Shown here one piece after another: positions 6,593 to 15,315 of a stretch of DNA of 26,253 bases. The DNA is taken from NCBI GenBank assembly GCA_005885085.1, contig VAXY01000022.1, forward strand, positions 396 through 26,648. The letters run 5' to 3'. Position 1 is the first letter of the stretch. Each line of letters begins with the position of its first letter. The notes beneath the pieces are model-generated. The model had not been told where the DNA came from. It saw only the letters and a list, made by a program, of their open reading frames with translations, and did not search any database. Origin of the DNA: Actinomycetota bacterium. Lineage in GTDB: Bacteria; Actinomycetota; Thermoleophilia; Gaiellales; Gaiellaceae. The translations under genes and the position numbers were made by a program.

Positions 6593-9500
6593 TTGCGCCG
6601 TTCTGTGGGTCTCCTTGCGGTCGCGGCGGCGCTCGCTTCGGCGGCTCCCACCGGGGCGTCGCTGATGCCGATCAGGCGCACGTTCGGCGACCTGAGCGTG
6701 CCGCGGGTGCGGAGCGGCAAGCTCGTGATTCCGGCCCACCACAACGACGGTCGCGTGCGTGTGATCGTCGGCCTCCCGCTTGCGTCCCTGGCCGCCGCAT
6801 ACGGACGAGGCCTCGCAGCGTTCGGGACGACACGCAAGCTGGACGTCTCGACCGCCGCGTCGCGGCGGTACGTCGCGCGCGTCGCCGCCGCCCAGCGAGT
6901 TGCGGCCGCTCAGCTGCTGCGAGCGATCCCACAAGCGCGCATCGGCCGACGCTTCCAGATCGTCCTCGACGGCCTGACCGTCTCGCTGCCCGTGACCAGG
7001 CTGCCCCGGCTCGCACGCCTGTCGTTCGTGCGCAAGATCTATCCGAGCCTGACGTACCACCTCGCGACCGACACGAGCCCCGGCGTGATCGGCGCCGACG
7101 AACTGCACGCCCTGACCGGGGCGCGCGGCGAAGGGATCAAGATCGGGATCGTCGACGACGGCGTCGACCAGACGAACCCCTTTCTGCAGCCGGACGGGCT
7201 CGCCTATCCGCCCGGGTTCCCACGCGGCGGCAAGAAATGGACGTCCGCGAAGGTGATCGTGGCACGCGCCTTTCCAGGGCCGAACTCGGGACGCCCGGGC
7301 CGGCTCGCCGTCGACCGGCGAGCGTCGTTTCACGCGACGCACGTTGCCGGCATCGCGGCCGGTGACTCGGACACGTGCTCGCCGGGCGGGCGTGACCATC
7401 CGCCGACCTGCGGCCTCTCGGGCGTGGCACCGCGCGCCTGGCTCGGCAACTACCGCGTCTTCAACGTCCCGACGCCGATCGGCCAAATCGCGAACACGCC
7501 GGAGATCGCGGCGGCGTTCGAGTCCGCCGTCAGCGACGGCATGGACGTGATCAACTTCTCGGGCGGCGGGGCCGAGACCGAGCCCGCGAACGACGCCATG
7601 ATCGACGTGATCCACAACGTCGCCGCCGCCGGCGTCGTGCCCGTCATCTCTGCCGGGAACGACCGCGACGACTTCGGCATGGGCTCCGTCGGCTCGCCCG
7701 GGACGGCGCCGGACGCTGTCACCGTCGCGGCGGTCTCGAACACGCACGTGTTCTCGCCGGCATTGTCCGTGCGCGCCGCGGGGGCGCCGCGCAGCGTGCA
7801 GGAGATCCCGATCGCAAGCTCCGGTGGCAGCAGGTTCCCCGGCGCATTCACCTTCACGCCACGCACGATCGTCGACGTCGGCACCCTGGTAGGCGTCGGC
7901 GGCCTCCCGGTGGAGCCTCACCTGTGCGGTCCCGACGACGACCCGAACAACGAGAACAAGACTTCCCTGCGCCCCGGCTCCCTGAGCGGCGTTGTCGCTC
8001 TCGCGTCACGCGGACACTGCACGTTCGTCTCGAAGGCGATCCGGGCGGAGCGTGCCGGTGCGGTTGGACTCGTTCTCGTCGACAACCGTGCCGGTGAGGC
8101 GAACGCGATCCCGATCCAGCTCTCGCTGCCTGCGGGCATGATCTCCGACCTCGACGGCGCGCGGCTGCGCACGTATCTCGACGCGAACGGCGGCGGCGCG
8201 CCGGCGACGATCGGGAACATCATCGGGCGGGACGAGACCGGCCGAAGCGGTGTGATCACGAGCTTCTCGTCCGGCGGCCCGACTGCTTTCGAGCACCTGC
8301 TCAAGCCCGACGTCTCGGCACCCGGCGGACAGGTGCTGTCGTCGACGCTCCCAGAGTTCACCGGCGGGCCGCCCTTTGCAGTCTTCGACGGCACGAGCAT
8401 GGCCGCACCGCACGTGACGGGCGCGGCGGCGCTCCTGCTGCAGCTCCATCCCGCCTGGAGCGCGCAGCAGGTCAAGTCCGCGCTGATGTCGACCGCAGCG
8501 CCGGCGTGGGCAGACACGGCCCGGACGCAGGAGGCCTCTGTCACCCTTGGCGGCGCGGGACTCGTCGACCTGCCGCGTGCGGCGCAGCCGCTGGTCTTCA
8601 CCCAGCCGTCGTCGCTGTCGTTCCAGGACCTCGACCTCAACCGAGGCAGCGACAGCCGGGCACTCCTGGTGCGCGTCTCCGACGCCGGCGGCGGCGCGGG
8701 CGCGTGGCAGGTTCAGCTCTCGCCACAGGCCGCCACCTTCGGAGCGTCGCTGGACTTGCCTTCGACCCTGAACGTCGCTCCCGGCGGGGAGGCGGATCTC
8801 GTCGCCGTCGCCCGCGCGGGCGGCGACGCAACCGTGGGAGAGGACTACGGCTTCATCCTGCTACGGCGCGACGCCGACACACGCAAGATCCCGTACGAGT
8901 TCTTCGTCGGCCGCCCCTTCGTCGAGCGGATGCAGGCGAAACGGCTCGTACGCTTCCAGGCCGGCGAGACGGTCAACGGCCCGAACCGGATCAGCAGCTA
9001 CTGCTGCCCCAGCGCACCGTTCGGGCCGTCGCCGGACTACGTCGGTCCGACCATGGACGAGTCGGGCACCGAGACGACCTATGTGACGAGCATCGACCAG
9101 CCCGTCGCCAATCTCGGCGTCACTGTCGAAGCGGCCACACCGGGCGCGCTGATCGACCCATGGTTCCTCGGCTCGCCGAACGAACGGGACGTGCAGGGCT
9201 ACGCCGGCACACCGGTGAACGTGAACGAGCTGATGGACGACTTCGGCGTCGACCTCGGCGCGGCCGGCTCGTCGTTCCCGAAGATCCAGCGTTTCTACGT
9301 GACGGTCGACTCCGGCTCCGATCCGTTCACGCACCGTCCGCTGCCTGGCCGTTACGTCCTCCGCTCGTGGGTCAACGACGTGCGGCCGCCGAGGATCCGC
9401 CTGCTGACGAGGCGTGTCGCGCAAGGCCGCCCGACCATCGTCGCGCGGGTGACGGACAAGGGCGCCGGCGTCGACCCGCTCTCGCTCGTGATCTCGTACC

Positions 9501-9988
9501 GCGGCGTCCTCGTCGGGGCGGCGCTCTACGACCCGACCTCCGGCGTCGCGATCTTTCCACTGCCGCAGGGCGCACAGAGGATCCCGGCGGGCCGCACGCG
9601 CGCCGTCCTCTCCGCCTCCGACTTCCAGGAGGCGAAGAACGTCAACGGCGTCGGCGACAACATCCTGCCGAACACGGCGTTTCGCGCCGTCTCGATCACC
9701 GGCGTCACCGGGCCGGCGCTGACGTGGGTCTCGCCCGCCGAGAACCAGTGCGTCTCGAGGACCGTCGGCCTCGTCGTCGTCGCGAGCTCGACCCGCCGTG
9801 TGCGGTCAGTGCGTTTCCTCGTCGACGGGAAACAGATTGACGTCGACCGCAAAGGCGTCTCGGACGTGTTCACCGGCTCGTGGGAATCGCGCTTCGCCCC
9901 GCCGGGACGACACGAGCTGGGTGCAGTGGCGACGGACTCGGGCGGCCGGACGTTCTCGGCCTCGCGTGACCTGCGGGTCTGCCGCTGA
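6593..9988 (+). CDS. Secreted subtilisin-like serine protease (S8) with PA domain
   Basis: 1131 residues from a TTG start. The N-terminus (RRSVGLLAVAAALASAAPTGA) is a Sec signal peptide, followed by a propeptide-like region to about 165. The catalytic triad is visible: Asp188 in IGIVDDGVD, His247 in FHATHVAG (Ala where HGTH is usual), and Ser602 in DGTSMAAPHVTGAAALL. A protease-associated (PA) domain is inserted at about 440-540 (GVVALASRGHCTFVSKAIRAERAGAVGLVL). After the catalytic domain come beta-rich regions (FTQPSSLSFQDLDL near 670; an Ig-like region near 1055-1131, FLVDGKQID) that probably mediate extracellular contacts. No LPxTG or C-terminal membrane anchor is seen, so the enzyme is probably released. 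It is likely a broad extracellular protease used in nutrition. Confidence 0.9.
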   Translation: MRRSVGLLAVAAALASAAPTGASLMPIRRTFGDLSVPRVRSGKLVIPAHHNDGRVRVIVGLPLASLAAAYGRGLAAFGTTRKLDVSTAASRRYVARVAAAQRVAAAQLLRAIPQARIGRRFQIVLDGLTVSLPVTRLPRLARLSFVRKIYPSLTYHLATDTSPGVIGADELHALTGARGEGIKIGIVDDGVDQTNPFLQPDGLAYPPGFPRGGKKWTSAKVIVARAFPGPNSGRPGRLAVDRRASFHATHVAGIAAGDSDTCSPGGRDHPPTCGLSGVAPRAWLGNYRVFNVPTPIGQIANTPEIAAAFESAVSDGMDVINFSGGGAETEPANDAMIDVIHNVAAAGVVPVISAGNDRDDFGMGSVGSPGTAPDAVTVAAVSNTHVFSPALSVRAAGAPRSVQEIPIASSGGSRFPGAFTFTPRTIVDVGTLVGVGGLPVEPHLCGPDDDPNNENKTSLRPGSLSGVVALASRGHCTFVSKAIRAERAGAVGLVLVDNRAGEANAIPIQLSLPAGMISDLDGARLRTYLDANGGGAPATIGNIIGRDETGRSGVITSFSSGGPTAFEHLLKPDVSAPGGQVLSSTLPEFTGGPPFAVFDGTSMAAPHVTGAAALLLQLHPAWSAQQVKSALMSTAAPAWADTARTQEASVTLGGAGLVDLPRAAQPLVFTQPSSLSFQDLDLNRGSDSRALLVRVSDAGGGAGAWQVQLSPQAATFGASLDLPSTLNVAPGGEADLVAVARAGGDATVGEDYGFILLRRDADTRKIPYEFFVGRPFVERMQAKRLVRFQAGETVNGPNRISSYCCPSAPFGPSPDYVGPTMDESGTETTYVTSIDQPVANLGVTVEAATPGALIDPWFLGSPNERDVQGYAGTPVNVNELMDDFGVDLGAAGSSFPKIQRFYVTVDSGSDPFTHRPLPGRYVLRSWVNDVRPPRIRLLTRRVAQGRPTIVARVTDKGAGVDPLSLVISYRGVLVGAALYDPTSGVAIFPLPQGAQRIPAGRTRAVLSASDFQEAKNVNGVGDNILPNTAFRAVSITGVTGPALTWVSPAENQCVSRTVGLVVVASSTRRVRSVRFLVDGKQIDVDRKGVSDVFTGSWESRFAPPGRHELGAVATDSGGRTFSASRDLRVCR

Positions 9989-10737
9989 AGGGCGTAGGGG
10001 TCGTCACCGGGGCCTCGAGCGGGATCGGCGCCGCGATCGCGCGCACGCTCGCCCAACACGACTGGCACGTCGTGCTGCTCGCCCGGAGGGAGGACCGCCT
10101 GCGTGCGCTCGCGGAAGAGCTCGGTGCGGAGTACGAGGTCTGCGACGTCGCGCGGCGCGAGGACGTGGGGCGGGTCGCCGCCGCGGTGACCGAGCGGCAT
10201 CCGCAGCTCCAACTGCTCGTGAACAACGCCGGCATTCCCGGACGTGCGGGGTTCGCAACGATCGAGCCGGAACGCCTCGAGGAGGTCCTGCGCGTGAACT
10301 ACCTCGGCGCGGTCTGGTGCCTGCGCGCCTTCCTCCCCGCCCTCGAAGCGGCCGGCCGTTCGGACGTCGTGAACATCGTCTCGGTCGCGGGTACCGTCGC
10401 GTTCGCGCCGGCGGGCCCGTACTCCGCCTCGAAGCACGCGCAGCTCGCGTTCTCCCGCGCGGCGACGGCCGAGCTGCGGTCGCGCGGGGTGCACGTCCAC
10501 ACGGTCAATCCGGGCTTCGTCGAGACGGAAGGCTTTCCGCAGGCCACCGTGCTGCGAAGCGCGCTGCTGCGGCGGCTGGTCGTCGGCCCGGAACACGTCG
10601 CGCGCCACGTGCTCGAGGTGATCGACCGGGACAAGCTCGAGACGTTCGTGCCTCGCTGGTACCGCCTCGCGGCGTTTGCGCAAGCCGTCGCACCCGGGCT
10701 CGTCGCCCGTATCTCAGCGCGCGCCGGCTACCGGTAG
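9985..10737 (+). CDS. SDR-family oxidoreductase, probable CTG start
   Basis: A 250-residue classical short-chain dehydrogenase. The Rossmann motif TGASSGIG sits at residues 8-15, followed by NNAG (80-83), Ser133 in NIVSVAG, and the catalytic Tyr146-x3-Lys150 (YSASK). The C-terminal tail (WYRLAAFAQAVAPGLVARI) is weakly amphipathic. No ATG, GTG or TTG lies between the in-frame stop at 9967-9969 and the nucleotide-binding motif. The best start is CTG at 9985, which overlaps the subtilase stop as CTGA (the usual ATGA layout) and aligns with the Met position of relatives (xKGVGVVTGASSGIG). Starting at a later ATG/GTG would delete the cofactor site. The substrate is unknown. The gene converges on the methyltransferase with a 24-bp overlap. 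Confidence 0.85.
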   Translation: MKGVGVVTGASSGIGAAIARTLAQHDWHVVLLARREDRLRALAEELGAEYEVCDVARREDVGRVAAAVTERHPQLQLLVNNAGIPGRAGFATIEPERLEEVLRVNYLGAVWCLRAFLPALEAAGRSDVVNIVSVAGTVAFAPAGPYSASKHAQLAFSRAATAELRSRGVHVHTVNPGFVETEGFPQATVLRSALLRRLVVGPEHVARHVLEVIDRDKLETFVPRWYRLAAFAQAVAPGLVARISARAGYR

Positions 10738-11457
10738 CTCAGGCTTCCGCAGCAGATACCAGGCGCTCTCGGCCACGTAGGACTCCGGCCCGCCGGGCGA
10801 GAGCAGTCGGGCCCGGTCACGGGCTTCGCCTTCGCAACCCGCGAGGTCGAGGTAGTGCTCCAGCTCGCGCCGGTGCGACTGGAAGCTAGCCTGCTGTAAC
10901 ACCAGGCCGTTGGCCTCGAACAGGTGCCGGAAGTCGATGTCCGGGAGGGTACGTGTGTGCGAAGGGTCGCGCGCACGCTCGAACCGGTCGAGGTCGAGCG
11001 CGGCCAGCGGATCGACCGGCGCGATCTGGTCGTCCACGAAGACACGGCCGCCGGGCCGTGTGACGCGCGTCAATTGCGCGACCACGAGCTCAGGCCGGGC
11101 GATGTGATGCAGCGTGCGGCGGCAGCACACGAGATCGAACGATGCTCCGTCGAACGGGAGGCTGGTCGCGTCTCCCTCGACGAACGTGACATTGGCGGGG
11201 GCGCCTGCACGTGCGCGCTCGAGCAGTTCTGGCACGACGTCGACGCCGACGACCTCCCGCACGAGGGGTGCGAGTGCAAGCGCAAGCGTGCCCGCTCCGG
11301 TGCCGACGTCGAGGGCACGCTCGTCGCCGTTCGGCAGGACGAACGACTGCAGCTGTTCCCGCACGACCTCGACCTGCTGCCGGGCGTGCGCGGCCACGCG
11401 GTCCGCAGTCGCGCCGAAGCGTGCCCGCACCTGCTCGACGTTCGCGCCCTCAGGCAT
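10714..11457 (-). CDS. Class I SAM-dependent methyltransferase
   Basis: 247 residues. Motif I is ALDVGTGAGTLALALA (about 48-63) and the acidic motif II is VGVDVVPELLERAR. The post-I region GDATSLPFDGASFDLVCCRRTLHHI resembles UbiE/COQ5-type (Methyltransf_11) enzymes, and motif III is VTRPGGRVFVDD. Substrates in this family range from quinones to small metabolites and cannot be read here. The ATG at 11457 lies inside the alr 3' end (8-bp overlap), so it is translated as the last gene of the hadphosphatase-acpS-nnr-alr operon. This placement is unusual, since most operons of this type end with alr or continue into tsaE/tsaB. Confidence 0.88.
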   Translation of the reverse strand: MPEGANVEQVRARFGATADRVAAHARQQVEVVREQLQSFVLPNGDERALDVGTGAGTLALALAPLVREVVGVDVVPELLERARAGAPANVTFVEGDATSLPFDGASFDLVCCRRTLHHIARPELVVAQLTRVTRPGGRVFVDDQIAPVDPLAALDLDRFERARDPSHTRTLPDIDFRHLFEANGLVLQQASFQSHRRELEHYLDLAGCEGEARDRARLLSPGGPESYVAESAWYLLRKPELPVAGAR

Positions 11458-12472
11458 CGATCACCGTGCGGCGGGCGCGTAGTGGCCCGCTCTCGATTCC
11501 GGACAGGAGGTCGTAGTTGATCGTGCCGGCGACGCGCGCGTGCGCCTCCGCGAGCATGCCGTGCCCGAGCAGGACGACGGGTGTCCCGACGGGCAGTTCG
11601 CGGTCGAGCTGCACGGCGAAGGAGTCCATCGAGACGGTGCCGACGACCGGGCGCGGCTCGCCGCCGACGCGGACCTCGGTGCCGGTGAGCGCGCGCTGGA
11701 ATCCGTCCGCGTAGCCGACGGGCACGATCCCGATCCACGTCGGCTCCTCCGCGACGAAGCGCCGACCGTAGCCGGTGCTCTGACCAGGCTGCAGCTGCTT
11801 GACCTGAGCAACGAAGCTCTGCCAGGAGAGGACGGGCTCGAGGACGTCGTCGGTCGGATCGCTGTTGAACGGCGAGAGCCCGTAGATCGCGCCCCCGCAT
11901 CGCACCGCGTCGAAGTGCGACTCCGGCAGGCGCAGCGTCGCGGCGCTGTTCGCCGCGTGACGAGTGAGGTGGCTGAATTGTTGCGTCGCTGTGCGGAAGC
12001 GTTCGAGCTGCGCGCGGGCGAAATCCGGGTCGCTGTCCGCGCTCGCCAGATGCGTCATCAGGCCCACTACCTCGGCGGGCGGTGATGGAACCTCGGAGTA
12101 CCCGTAACGGCCCATGCCGGTATCGAGCTTGAGGTGCACGCGGACGCCCTCGGGGATCTCCGCGTCGGCAACCGCGAGCTCGAGCCCCGCCTCACGCGCC
12201 TGCACGATCTCGCGGTTGGAGCTTGCGGGGCCCAGCACGAGGATCCGCTCGATGCGGTACTCGTCACGCAGCGCGAGACCTTCGGGAATCGTTGCGACAC
12301 ACAGGGCCGTCGCGCCTGCGCCCAGCGCGGCTCCGGCGGCGTCCACGGCTCCGTGGCCGTAGCCGTCCGCCTTCACGACCGCCCAGAGCTCAGCGCCGTC
12401 GAGCAGACGGAGCAGCGTGCGGACGTTCCGCCGCAGGGCGCCCAGGTCGACCGTGATCTCCGAGCGGTGCAT
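11450..12472 (-). CDS. alr: Alanine racemase (PLP)
   Basis: 340 residues, a little shorter than typical (about 360-380). It interconverts L- and D-alanine for peptidoglycan. Lys34 in AVVKADGYGHG is the PLP Schiff-base lysine and Tyr235 in STGYGRRF is the opposite catalytic base. Other family marks are LKLDTGMGRYG, HAANSAATL, RCGGAIYGLSP and VGTVSMDSF. The ATG at 12472 follows the nnr stop codon directly (TAG-ATG, no spacer), so translation is probably coupled. The tail overlaps the methyltransferase start by 8 bp. The whole enzyme is present and no key residue is missing. Confidence 0.95.
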   Translation of the reverse strand: MHRSEITVDLGALRRNVRTLLRLLDGAELWAVVKADGYGHGAVDAAGAALGAGATALCVATIPEGLALRDEYRIERILVLGPASSNREIVQAREAGLELAVADAEIPEGVRVHLKLDTGMGRYGYSEVPSPPAEVVGLMTHLASADSDPDFARAQLERFRTATQQFSHLTRHAANSAATLRLPESHFDAVRCGGAIYGLSPFNSDPTDDVLEPVLSWQSFVAQVKQLQPGQSTGYGRRFVAEEPTWIGIVPVGYADGFQRALTGTEVRVGGEPRPVVGTVSMDSFAVQLDRELPVGTPVVLLGHGMLAEAHARVAGTINYDLLSGIESGPLRARRTVIDA

Positions 12473-13789
12473 CTACCCGAATGCGTCCGGCAGCACCGCG
12501 ATCACATCCGACGCGACGACGCCGCGCTCGTGGGGCACCAGCTCCGCGGCGCGGCCGTGCACGAACGCGGCTGCTGCGGCCGCGAGCCGCGCATCGACTC
12601 CTTTCGCGAGGAACGCTGCGACGACCCCTGTCAGGACGTCACCCGTTCCCGCCGTTGCGAGCGCAGGCGTGCCGGAGTTCGAGACGAGCACCCCTTCGCC
12701 CGGGGCCGCGACGAGCGTGTCGGCTCCCTTCAGCAGCACGACGCAGCGGTACCTGTCGGCCGCCCGCCGGACCGCCTCGAGCCGGTGTGCGTCGACCCAC
12801 CGCGACTCCTCGCCCAGCAGCCGGCCGAGCTCGCCGCTGTGCGGCGTCAGGACACGCGGTGCCGGCCAGTCCGCCGGCTCGAGCTCGAACAGTGCGTCCG
12901 CGTCGACAACCGCCGGCATGGTTCGCTCGGCGAGCAGGCGCCGGACGAGCGCACGCTCCTCCTCGCCGCGGCCGAGCCCGGGGCCGATCGCCAATGCGGT
13001 CGCACGCTCCGCGAGCTCGTCTACCCGCTGCAGCGGCGCCTTCACTGCCTCCAGCAGCCGCGCCTCGATCACCGGAAACGAGGCCGGGGGCGTGGCGACG
13101 GCCACGTAGCCGGCGTCCGCGCGGAATGCGGCCTCGGCGGCGAGGCAGACTGCCCCGGTCAGCCCGGGCGCCCCGCCGACGACCAGCACCGCCCCGGCGC
13201 TGTACTTCGTGTCGTGCGGTTGCTTGCGCGGAACGAGTCGCAGGATCTCCTCTGTGACGAGCTGGTGCTCCGTCTGCGCTGGTTCGAGCCCGATCTCGGC
13301 GACTTCGACCTCGCCCGCGTGGAAACGGCCGGGGCCAACCTCGAGCCCGACCTTCGGGCCGTGCATCGTCACGGTCACGTCGGCGTCCACGACGGCGCCC
13401 ACGACCTCCCCGGTCGACGCGTCGACGCCCGAGGGCAGATCGACCGCGACGATGGGAACGCCGGCGCCGTTGATCTGCTCGATCCGGCCGGCGGCATCGT
13501 CGCGCGGCGCACCGTGGAAGCCCGTGCCGAACAGCGCGTCGATGACGACGTCGGCGCCGTCGAGCTCCTCGCCGGTCTCGCGCCCTGCCTCGGCGAGAAC
13601 GCGCAACGCGATTCGGCCGTCGCCGCCGTTCGCACCCTTCCCGCAGACCGCGGCGATGCGGCGGGCGTCGGGATATCGCCGCAGCACCGTCTCCGCGACG
13701 GCACTGCCCGCTCGTTCCATCATCGCCTCGACGTCGTGGCCCTGCTCGGCGGCGCGCATCTCGTCCGCCGTGTAGAGCGGCCTCAGCAT
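12473..13789 (-). CDS. nnr: Bifunctional NAD(P)H-hydrate epimerase / ADP-dependent dehydratase
   Basis: 438 residues with the two fused domains of Nnr. The N-terminal YjeF_N epimerase (about 1-200) has KGANGGDGRIALRVL and VDLPSGVDASTGEV. The C-terminal ribokinase-like dehydratase (about 205-438) has AGAVLVVGGAPGLTGAVCLA, TPHSGELGRLL and the diagnostic GTGDVLTG at 381-388. The protein repairs hydrated NADH and NADPH back to the active cofactors, using ADP in bacteria. Its ATG shares one base with the acpS stop (TAATG) and its own stop touches the alr ATG. The acpS-nnr-alr order is a common actinobacterial arrangement. Confidence 0.94.
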   Translation of the reverse strand: MLRPLYTADEMRAAEQGHDVEAMMERAGSAVAETVLRRYPDARRIAAVCGKGANGGDGRIALRVLAEAGRETGEELDGADVVIDALFGTGFHGAPRDDAAGRIEQINGAGVPIVAVDLPSGVDASTGEVVGAVVDADVTVTMHGPKVGLEVGPGRFHAGEVEVAEIGLEPAQTEHQLVTEEILRLVPRKQPHDTKYSAGAVLVVGGAPGLTGAVCLAAEAAFRADAGYVAVATPPASFPVIEARLLEAVKAPLQRVDELAERATALAIGPGLGRGEEERALVRRLLAERTMPAVVDADALFELEPADWPAPRVLTPHSGELGRLLGEESRWVDAHRLEAVRRAADRYRCVVLLKGADTLVAAPGEGVLVSNSGTPALATAGTGDVLTGVVAAFLAKGVDARLAAAAAAFVHGRAAELVPHERGVVASDVIAVLPDAFG

Positions 13790-14154
13790 TAGCGCTCGTC
13801 AACCACCGCGACCGCGTTGGCGAGCTCGCGCGAGTGCGTCATCGAGAGGTCGATCGCGCCCTCGCCGACCTCCTGCGCCCAGCTCGCGACTCGGCCGCTC
13901 AGGCCGACGGACGGCTTCGGCCTGCCCGCGATCTCCACGTCGCGCCACGCGAATGCGCGTGCGACGCCGAAGCCGAGCGCCTTGCCGACGGCCTCCTTGC
14001 CGGCGAAGCGACCCGCGTAGCTCTGGGCGGGGTTCGGTCGCGAGTCACAGTAGGCCTGCTCGGCGGGCGTGAAGCAGCGATCGCGGAAGCGGGGGTAACG
14101 CTCGAGCGCTCGCCGGATGCGCTCGATCTCGATCAGGTCGACGCCGACCTTCAT
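13789..14154 (-). CDS. acpS: Holo-[acyl-carrier-protein] synthase
   Basis: 121 residues, normal for AcpS. It transfers 4'-phosphopantetheine from CoA to apo-ACP. The two family motifs are present: VGVDLIEIERI with Asp6, and RFAGKEAVGKALG with Glu54 and its Lys residues, which bind Mg and CoA. The C-terminus keeps LSMTHSRELANAVAVV. The start is the ATG at 14154, overlapping the upstream phosphatase stop by 4 bp (ATGA). The reading frame stays open much further upstream, but that part is a shadow of the phosphatase gene. Together with fabI elsewhere in the window it serves fatty-acid synthesis. Confidence 0.94.
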   Translation of the reverse strand: MKVGVDLIEIERIRRALERYPRFRDRCFTPAEQAYCDSRPNPAQSYAGRFAGKEAVGKALGFGVARAFAWRDVEIAGRPKPSVGLSGRVASWAQEVGEGAIDLSMTHSRELANAVAVVDER

Positions 14155-14927
14155 CCGTGCTCCTCCAGCCAGTCCGGCAGTTGCGCGATCGACGAGATGA
14201 TGCCGTCCGGCCGGACGCGTGTCGCCTCGACGGCGTCCGGGCGGAACTTCCCGGTGCGGACGAGGATGGTGCGCATCCCGTGCTTCTGCGCGCCGGCGAT
14301 GTCGGACTCGATGTCGTCGCCGACCATCCACGTCATGCCGGGGTCGGCATCGAGCGCCTGCAGCGCCGCCTCGAAGTAGGCGGTCGACGGCTTGCCGAGC
14401 ACAATCGCCTCGATGTCGGCCGCGTACTCGAGGCCCACGACGAAGGCACCGGCGTCGAGGAGAGGACCCTGCTTCGTCTGCCACCACCGGTTCTTGTGCA
14501 GGCAGTACAGCTCCGCCCCTGCCTCGAGCTCGTGAAAGGCGCGGGCGAGGTTCATGAAGCTGAAGACGAGGTTCGTCTCGGGCGTCTCGTCCGCGCCGCC
14601 GACGAGAACCGCCTCCGCGTCCTCGCCGACGAGCTCCACACCCTCGAACTCGCCCACGATCGCGTGCATCGTGAGCGCAAGCACGCGCCGGCCGGCGAGC
14701 GCGGCGGCCGCGGCGCGCGGGGTCGTCTGGAGCTCCTCGTCGTCCAGCTCGATGCCCATCGCGCGCAGCTCCTCGGCGAGCGCGGCGCGGGGCTCCGTGG
14801 TGCTGTTGGTGACGAAACGCAGCCGGTGGCCGTCCGCACGTAGGCGGCTGACGGCTTCCGCCCCTCCCGGGATCGGCTCGTGGGAGACGTGGAAGACACC
14901 GTCGACGTCGAGGAGAATCGCGGCCAT
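14151..14927 (-). CDS. HAD-superfamily (subclass IIA, NagD/LHPP-like) phosphatase
   Basis: 258 residues. HAD motif I is LLDVDGVFH (Asp7 nucleophile and Asp9), motif II is FVTNSTTEPR, and the Lys motif lies in VLGKPSTAYFEAAL. Motif III/IV is WMVGDDIESDIAGAQKHGMRTILVRTGKF. The cap sits between motifs II and III, as in subclass IIA (NagD, phosphoglycolate phosphatase, LHPP). The exact substrate is open. It is the first gene of the operon with acpS, nnr, alr and the methyltransferase. The ATG at 14927 has a TAGACT box 8 nt upstream and no clear ribosome site, so a leaderless mRNA is likely. Confidence 0.9.
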   Translation of the reverse strand: MAAILLDVDGVFHVSHEPIPGGAEAVSRLRADGHRLRFVTNSTTEPRAALAEELRAMGIELDDEELQTTPRAAAAALAGRRVLALTMHAIVGEFEGVELVGEDAEAVLVGGADETPETNLVFSFMNLARAFHELEAGAELYCLHKNRWWQTKQGPLLDAGAFVVGLEYAADIEAIVLGKPSTAYFEAALQALDADPGMTWMVGDDIESDIAGAQKHGMRTILVRTGKFRPDAVEATRVRPDGIISSIAQLPDWLEEHG

Positions 14928-14940
14928 GGACGGCGAGTCT
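14926..14940. repeat. 15-bp direct repeat, copy 1
   Basis: ATGGACGGCGAGTCT. An identical copy lies 399 bp downstream at 15325-15339, and the match continues imperfectly for about six bases (CGG shared). Copy 1 covers the start codon and promoter spacer of the phosphatase gene on the minus strand. Confidence 0.8.
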
Positions 14941-14941
14941 A
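14936..14941 (-). promoter_or_regulatory. -10-like box for the phosphatase-acpS-nnr-alr operon
   Basis: TAGACT on the minus strand, 8 nt before the ATG at 14927. It is partly contained in the first copy of the 15-bp direct repeat. Confidence 0.4.
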
Positions 14942-14961
14942 TGCGGCGGTGTCAAGTCTGC

Positions 14962-15252
14962 CTACGGCCCGGGCCTGCACACATCAGGCGACCCGCCTAC
15001 GGGACCTAGCGAGAAGGCGCGAATGCGGATCGAACCTGACGTGAACAACACCTTCGTCGCCACTTTCGGGACGATGCCTGACGCGAAGCCGAGCCTCCGC
15101 AAGGTCAAGCTCGTTCTTTGTGCAAACTCGATGGCAACGACTCCAACAGGCATGTCGGGGTTCTCGTTGTAGATGCGGCCCAGCACGAGCCGATCGCGGT
15201 CGGCGGCGCTCACTGAGCCTGACGCGCGGTCAACGAGAAAGTCGCTGCGCAC
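14962..15252 (-). CDS. Possible small hypothetical ORF in the 14928-15315 gap
   Basis: This is the only protein-like frame in the gap between the phosphatase and the ArfB-like gene. From a GTG at 15252 it gives 96 residues, including LVLGRIYNENPDMPVGVVAI and LTLRRLGFASGIVPKVATKV. I recognise no family. Third codon positions are clearly less GC-rich than in neighbouring genes (TTT, CAA, AGA and ATT codons occur), which fits a recently gained or decaying segment. There is no ribosome site or clear promoter, and the frame runs open upstream into the ArfB-like gene. It may be a gene fragment or chance. Nothing else is seen in this gap except the direct repeats at its two ends. Confidence 0.22.
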   Translation of the reverse strand: MRSDFLVDRASGSVSAADRDRLVLGRIYNENPDMPVGVVAIEFAQRTSLTLRRLGFASGIVPKVATKVLFTSGSIRIRAFSLGPVGGSPDVCRPGP

Positions 15253-15301
15253 GCCGGCCGCCGGCAACCCCACCAACCGCCAGGGCGCGCCTCGCGTGGG
15301 G

Positions 15302-15307
15302 CATGTT
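15302..15307 (+). promoter_or_regulatory. -10-like box for the ArfB-like gene
   Basis: CATGTT, 8 nt before the ATG at 15316. It lies in an imperfect dyad TGTTC-GA-GAACA (15304-15315). Confidence 0.25.
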
Positions 15308-15315
15308 CGAGAACA

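Noticed and set aside
12134..13792. A long plus-strand open frame (552 codons) over nnr and alr.
   Set aside because: It is antisense to two well-supported enzymes, is rich in Arg/Gly/Ala low-complexity stretches and has no recognisable motif.
14941..14960. TTGACA on the minus strand as a -35 box of the phosphatase operon.
   Set aside because: It lies only 8 nt from the TAGACT box, too close for the normal 16-18 nt spacing.
15020..15060. A tRNA-like T-loop on the minus strand (GGTTCGATCC).
   Set aside because: The flanking bases do not form a T-stem and no acceptor or anticodon arm can be built around it.
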